A stretch of 9,450 nt of DNA, from assembly GCA_003671065.1 (NCBI GenBank), contig QWPU01000097.1, positions 1 to 9,450 on the forward strand. The letters are read 5' to 3'. Source of the DNA: Planctomycetota bacterium (lineage in GTDB: Bacteria > Planctomycetota > Phycisphaerae > Phycisphaerales > SM1A02). The notes beneath the pieces were generated by a model. That model worked only from the letters and a program-made list of their open reading frames with translations, had not been told where the DNA came from and did no database searches. Shown here piece by piece: positions 6,062 to 9,450 of this stretch (the first letter of the stretch is position 1; every line of letters begins with the position of its first letter). The position numbers and the translations under genes were made by a program.

Positions 6062-7399
6062 TCAGCGAGGTCCTGCAACAGTCGTGCGTTCCGTCGCGTC
6101 CTTATTGAAGAGCACGACATTGCCGCCACCCTTTGGATCAACACCGACGCGTACGAGATCCGTACCTTCGTTCGCTCGAATGATGACGGCGCCACCCGCG
6201 GCATCGTCGGCCGTTCCCGCGACAACCACAGCCGCGCCCGTGGCACTAAAGAGATTGAGCAAGCCACCACTCGCGCCGGCAAGCAGCGCCAGCGAGCGCT
6301 TTCCATTGCGCACAAGGCTGATACTCGCGCCATCGTCTTTGCCGCTTTCCGCAGTCAATGTTGCGACTCCCGCCGCGGTGCCAATGGCAAGTCGGCCCGC
6401 GCCTTCAGCGTTCACAGCCGCCGCAAACACAGGGCTTTGCTGCGCGTTGTAGATCTGCAGCAATCCGCCTTTACCACCGCTCGGACTTGCGCCCACTGAA
6501 GCGATAGGACGCTCTCCACCTGAGCGACACACAAGCAATCCGCCACCATCATTCGATTCCATCGACGCGATGCGATCACCTTTATCGTTGAGCACATCCA
6601 CCATTCCCGCGACCTTTGTGGCTTCGATTTTCGCGGCACCCGCGATCGATGCAGCGATGACAACGCTATCCGCTTCACTTGCCGATGCGCTCACGCGACC
6701 GGTCCCGACTTTCGCAGCAAGATCAAATTCACCACCCAATTCGCCCGCACGCATGCGAGCCATCATCACGCCAGTGGGTGAAGAGAGCGCGAGTGCTCCG
6801 CCCGTTGCGGTTGCTTCGAGAATTGCGGCATCGTGATTCTGTCCATCAGCCACGCGAATCATGCCGCCAGTTGGAAAAGCTGCAGCAGCAACCACAGGGT
6901 CACCAGAGGAATCCGCCAGCGCCAATCGTCCGCCGTTTGGTCCACTTTCGACAAATGCGCCTTGCCGCCCGAGCGAGGTTCCGAGCTCCATGCGTCCACC
7001 AGTTTGCTGCGTGAACGCACCGAATACAGCCTTGCCTTCGCGATTCCACAAGATGAAATCGCCGCCTAGATCGTTGGAGCCCAGACGCACAGTGTTCGCG
7101 CCCGACGCGTCCCACATGTCGAGGCGTCCGCCTTGCGGCGTCGTAGAAAGCATCGCGGTGACGCGACCTGCATCGTCAACAATCTCAAGCCGTTTGGCTT
7201 GAATCACCGCAACAGGCGCTGCGTCGCGCATGGCGAGAAGCCCGAGCACGACAGCGCATGCCGCAAAACCGCCGAGAATTCGTGCTGTTCGCGTGTCAGC
7301 GCGCACGCGTGCAAGTTCGCTCCTGAGCGAGGCCAGTTCAGTCTGCATATCGGAGGTGGTAGGGGAATCGACGGCGCCGGCGGTGTGAGTGTGCAACAT
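6062..7399 (-). CDS. Membrane-anchored protein made of 22-residue glycine-rich repeats, function unknown
   Basis: I do not recognise a named family. The 445-residue product has a short polar N-terminus, a likely coiled-coil helix (about 17-38), one hydrophobic span (ILGGFAACAVVLGLLAM, 41-57), and then from about residue 66 to the end a chain of repeats. The unit is roughly D..G......(6-8)..GG.l.l., and GG pairs sit at 90, 112, 134, 156, 178, 200 and 222, exactly 22 apart. The period continues less strictly at about 264, 286, 311, 334, 356, 378, 402 and 425. Regular spacing with alternating hydrophobic residues suggests beta strands stacked as a solenoid. The chain probably faces the periplasm, with a short cytoplasmic tail. 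ATG at 7399 is preceded by AGGAG with 5-nt spacing, which favours it over the upstream start at 7477. It is followed after 25 bp by the tandem thioredoxin gene. Confidence 0.85.
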   Translation of the reverse strand: MLHTHTAGAVDSPTTSDMQTELASLRSELARVRADTRTARILGGFAACAVVLGLLAMRDAAPVAVIQAKRLEIVDDAGRVTAMLSTTPQGGRLDMWDASGANTVRLGSNDLGGDFILWNREGKAVFGAFTQQTGGRMELGTSLGRQGAFVESGPNGGRLALADSSGDPVVAAAAFPTGGMIRVADGQNHDAAILEATATGGALALSSPTGVMMARMRAGELGGEFDLAAKVGTGRVSASASEADSVVIAASIAGAAKIEATKVAGMVDVLNDKGDRIASMESNDGGGLLVCRSGGERPIASVGASPSGGKGGLLQIYNAQQSPVFAAAVNAEGAGRLAIGTAAGVATLTAESGKDDGASISLVRNGKRSLALLAGASGGLLNLFSATGAAVVVAGTADDAAGGAVIIRANEGTDLVRVGVDPKGGGNVVLFNKDATERTTVAGPR

Positions 7400-7543
7400 G
7401 AAGTCTCCTGCTGCGCGTCTCAGTGGACGCGCAAGGCGGTTAGCATATCGGCCACGCGTGCAAGAGATGCAGCGCACGCTGTCTGTAAAGATGGACAGCT
7501 ACTTCGACTGAACACCGATTAAAAACTGTGAGAGCACTCATCT
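7400..7543. promoter_or_regulatory. Divergent intergenic region with a short inverted repeat
   Basis: These 144 bp lie between the divergent repeat-protein gene and the MocA-family gene. They contain a perfect 6-bp inverted repeat, GCTGTC at 7478-7483 and GACAGC at 7494-7499, separated by 10 nt. It could be a regulator's half-sites (22 bp outer span) or a chance dyad. An A-rich stretch (7520-7526) precedes the plus-strand gene. No clear sigma-70 pair was found. Confidence 0.35.
7405..7409 (-). promoter_or_regulatory. Ribosome binding site AGGAG for the 22-residue-repeat protein
   Basis: On the minus strand AGGAG is followed by 5 nt and then ATG at 7399. This decides the start of the repeat protein against the longer open frame that begins at 7477. 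It is one of the few clear Shine-Dalgarno sites in the window. Confidence 0.75.
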
Positions 7544-8785
7544 ATGGCAAAGTCCGATCGTGAAATCGTCGCGCGTCCTCAGTCCGCAGGACCATTGGGC
7601 ATCGCACTCATCGGCACCAAGTTCATGGGCCGTGCCCACTCTACGGCGTGGAGTAAGGCCACACAGTTCTTCGACCTCAAGCGCACGCCTGTGATGCAAG
7701 CAGTGGCCGGTCGACATCCCGCCGAAACCTGCACGTTTGCAGCGAAGTGGGGCTGGAAGACATCCACCACGAACTGGCGCGACTTGCTTTCAAACCCTGC
7801 GGTCGAACTCATTGATGTGTCGACGCCAAATCACTTGCACGCCGAAATGTCGATCGCGTGTTTGGAAGCAGGCAAGCATGTCGCCTGCGAAAAACCTCTT
7901 GCAGGAACGCTCGCTGATGCGAAGAAGATGGTGCTCGCTGCACGCGCCGCACGCAAGAAGGGTGTGCATACATTCGTGTGGTACAACTATCGACGCTGTC
8001 CAGCGGTTGCGTTTGCGCATCGCTTGGTGAAGGATGGTCGACTCGGCCGCATCTTCCATGTGCGTGCGTCGTATCTGCAAGATTGGGGCGGCCCCGATAC
8101 ACCGTTATTGTGGCGCTTTCAAAGCGATCTCGCAGGTTCAGGTGCTCACGGTGATTTGAACGCGCACATCATTGACATGGCGCGGTTTATCACAGGTGAC
8201 GAAGTCGTCGAAGTCGTCGGTTCGATCGAAGAAACCTTCGTGAAGGAGCGCGCGCTCATCGCGAGTGCAAGCCCAGAAATCAGCAGCAAGGGTGCGAAGC
8301 CTGCTGTCGCAAAGAAGACGGGAAAGTCGACTGTTGATGATGCGCTGCTCTTCCTCGCGCGCTTTAAGCAAGGCGCGGTTGCGAGTTTCGAAGCGTCACG
8401 ACTCGCTACGGGAAATCAGAATCGCAATTGCATCGAGATCAACGGCGAGAAGGGCTCGATCAAGTTTGATTTCGAACGCATGAACGAACTGCAATGGTGG
8501 GACAACACGCTCGATGCGAAGTTGCGCGGTTGGAGTCGCATCATGTGTACCGATCCAACGCATCCCTACGCTTCGCACTACTGGCCTGCAGCACATTTGC
8601 TCGGCTACGAGCACGGATTCATCAGCGAAGCCGCCGATATCTGCGCGGTCATCGCGGGTGGTTCGCCTGTGGTCATGCTTCCAGATTTCGAGGACGCGCT
8701 CAAGACGCAATGCGTGCTTGAGGCTGCAATTCGCAGTGCGCGCGAGAGGCGTCCCGTTCCGATTCGAGAGTTGGACAAGTTTTAA
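7544..8785 (+). CDS. Gfo/Idh/MocA family NAD(P)-dependent oxidoreductase
   Basis: The 413-residue product has the two-domain layout of sugar/cyclitol dehydrogenases of this family. The Rossmann domain starts at residue 19 (GIALIGTKFMGRAHS). The loop reads G-T-K-F-M-G, so the usual second glycine of GxGxxG is replaced by Lys26. STPNHLHAE (93-101) and the EKP signature (116-118, with Lys117 expected to be catalytic) follow. The C-terminal domain has AGSGAHGDLNAHIIDMARF (197-215), placing Asp204 and His208 at the family's active-site positions. A Lys/Ala-rich segment at about 241-262 looks like an inserted loop. Substrate cannot be deduced. No signal peptide is seen. It is divergent from the repeat-protein gene and precedes squalene-hopene cyclase by 62 bp in the same direction. 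A paralogue fragment lies at the left edge of the window. Confidence 0.92.
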   Translation: MAKSDREIVARPQSAGPLGIALIGTKFMGRAHSTAWSKATQFFDLKRTPVMQAVAGRHPAETCTFAAKWGWKTSTTNWRDLLSNPAVELIDVSTPNHLHAEMSIACLEAGKHVACEKPLAGTLADAKKMVLAARAARKKGVHTFVWYNYRRCPAVAFAHRLVKDGRLGRIFHVRASYLQDWGGPDTPLLWRFQSDLAGSGAHGDLNAHIIDMARFITGDEVVEVVGSIEETFVKERALIASASPEISSKGAKPAVAKKTGKSTVDDALLFLARFKQGAVASFEASRLATGNQNRNCIEINGEKGSIKFDFERMNELQWWDNTLDAKLRGWSRIMCTDPTHPYASHYWPAAHLLGYEHGFISEAADICAVIAGGSPVVMLPDFEDALKTQCVLEAAIRSARERRPVPIRELDKF

Positions 8786-8838
8786 GGATTGCATACTAGA
8801 TCACGGCGGTCAGCTCGTTACATTTGCGCGTTCGTCAC

Positions 8839-8843
8839 GAGGA
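8839..8843 (+). promoter_or_regulatory. Ribosome binding site GAGGA for squalene-hopene cyclase
   Basis: GAGGA ends 4 nt before ATG at 8848. An in-frame TGA at 8845-8847 sits directly before this ATG, so no longer in-frame start is possible. The overlapping ATG at 8844 is in another frame and too close to the site. Confidence 0.6.
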
Positions 8844-8847
8844 ATGA

Positions 8848-9450
8848 ATGCGCGAAGCAACGCACGAATCACATCAGCCGCGGCCTCGCGCTGCGGCTCA
8901 CACGCTTACCACTCCAGAGATCGAGCGTCGTCTCGAGCGCGCGGTGGCGGCGTTGTTGTCGCAGCAAAAGCGCGATGGACATTGGTGCGGCGAGCTCGAA
9001 GGCGATTCGATTTTGCAGAGCGAGTATCTCCTCATGAAGTGGATACTCGGTCAAGAGAGCGCGCCGCTCGTTGATGGTCGTGGACCTGAGACGCTGCTCA
9101 GAATTCTGCAGTATTTGAAGCGCCAACAGCGCGAAGATGGCGGCTGGGGACAGTATCCCGATTCGCCTGCCGATCTTTCAGCGACAGTGAAGGCGTACTT
9201 CTGCTTGAAGTTGTTTGGTGATTCACCAGACGCTCAGCACATGAAGAAGGCGCGTGCGTTGGTGCGTCATCTTGGAGGCGCGGAGCACTGCAATTCGTTC
9301 ACGAACTTTTATCTCGCCGCGCTTGGACAAATTTCGTGGAACGCAGTCCCCGCGATTCCGCCTGAAATCATGTTTCTGCCGAAGTGGTTTCCGTTTCATC
9401 TCGACAAGGTGAGCGCGTGGACTCGCGCGATGATCGTGCCGCTGACGATC
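8848..9450 (+). CDS. shc: Squalene-hopene cyclase, N-terminal part (runs off right edge)
   Basis: The frame from ATG 8848 is open for 201 codons to the edge, about a third of the usual 630-720 residue enzyme. Squalene-hopene cyclase folds squalene into hopene at the membrane, the first committed hopanoid step. Evidence: an N-terminal helix with LLSQQKRDGHWCGELEGD (37-54), a QW motif QREDGGWG (94-101), YPDSPADLSATVKAYFCLKL (103-122), and a distinctive stretch FTNFYLAALGQISWNAVPAI (151-170) continuing PPEIMFLPKW (171-180) and SAWTRAMIVPLTI (189-201). The last part matches the bacterial cyclase pattern PPEIMFL ... SWAR ... VPL. The catalytic DxDD motif lies beyond the window, so a related oxidosqualene cyclase is not strictly excluded, but the sequence favours the hopanoid enzyme. 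No neighbour here is a known hopanoid gene. Confidence 0.92.
   Translation, partial: MREATHESHQPRPRAAAHTLTTPEIERRLERAVAALLSQQKRDGHWCGELEGDSILQSEYLLMKWILGQESAPLVDGRGPETLLRILQYLKRQQREDGGWGQYPDSPADLSATVKAYFCLKLFGDSPDAQHMKKARALVRHLGGAEHCNSFTNFYLAALGQISWNAVPAIPPEIMFLPKWFPFHLDKVSAWTRAMIVPLTI

Noticed and set aside
6037..6333. Extension of the thioredoxin-protein frame upstream of 6036
   Set aside because: It lies inside the coding region of the repeat protein in another frame and would bury the signal sequence.
5939..6499. 186-residue plus-strand open frame antisense to the repeat and thioredoxin genes
   Set aside because: Arg/Ala-rich shadow translation of a GC-rich coding strand, with no domain or ribosome site.
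8514..9074. Open frame bridging the MocA and cyclase genes
   Set aside because: It overlaps both well-supported genes in a different frame and has no recognisable domain.

Overview
The window reads as chromosomal DNA of a Gram-negative, GC-rich bacterium. It encodes a Kdo-8-phosphate synthase (lipopolysaccharide core), a squalene-hopene cyclase (hopanoids), two Gfo/Idh/MocA oxidoreductases, a tandem-thioredoxin TlpA-like protein and an McsA/McsB protein-arginine kinase pair. This mix fits Planctomycetota, perhaps the Phycisphaerae, but that assignment is inference from gene content and not from a marker gene. No rRNA, tRNA, IS element, integrase or CRISPR array was seen. Every coding frame that can be recognised is intact.

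Layout. (1) 1-194, minus: the N-terminus of a Gfo/Idh/MocA oxidoreductase running off the left edge. A 45-bp gap separates it from a divergent glutamine amidotransferase of the trpG/pabA type (240-839, plus). (2) 840-1235: a convergent intergenic stretch filled by five head-to-tail copies of a 69-bp unit (862-1195), each carrying a conserved inverted repeat. (3) 1236-3753, minus: a compact run kdsA > mcsA > mcsB, with 29 bp between kdsA and mcsA and an ATGA overlap between mcsA and mcsB. (4) 3976-4767, plus: a DUF1444 (YtpQ-like) protein, divergent from kdsA. (5) 4786-7399, minus: a two-gene unit encoding first a membrane-anchored protein built of about sixteen 22-residue repeats, then an exported protein with two thioredoxin domains. 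(6) 7544-8785, plus: a second Gfo/Idh/MocA oxidoreductase, followed after 62 bp by the N-terminal third of squalene-hopene cyclase (8848 to the right edge).

Functionally the window is mostly envelope and housekeeping: lipid A/LPS sugar synthesis, hopanoid synthesis, periplasmic thiol chemistry and protein-quality-control tagging by arginine phosphorylation. The least explained parts are the 22-residue-repeat membrane protein with its thioredoxin partner, the 69-bp tandem repeat between trpG and mcsB, and the pairing of kdsA with mcsAB in one apparent operon. No clearly new defence or mobile system is visible.
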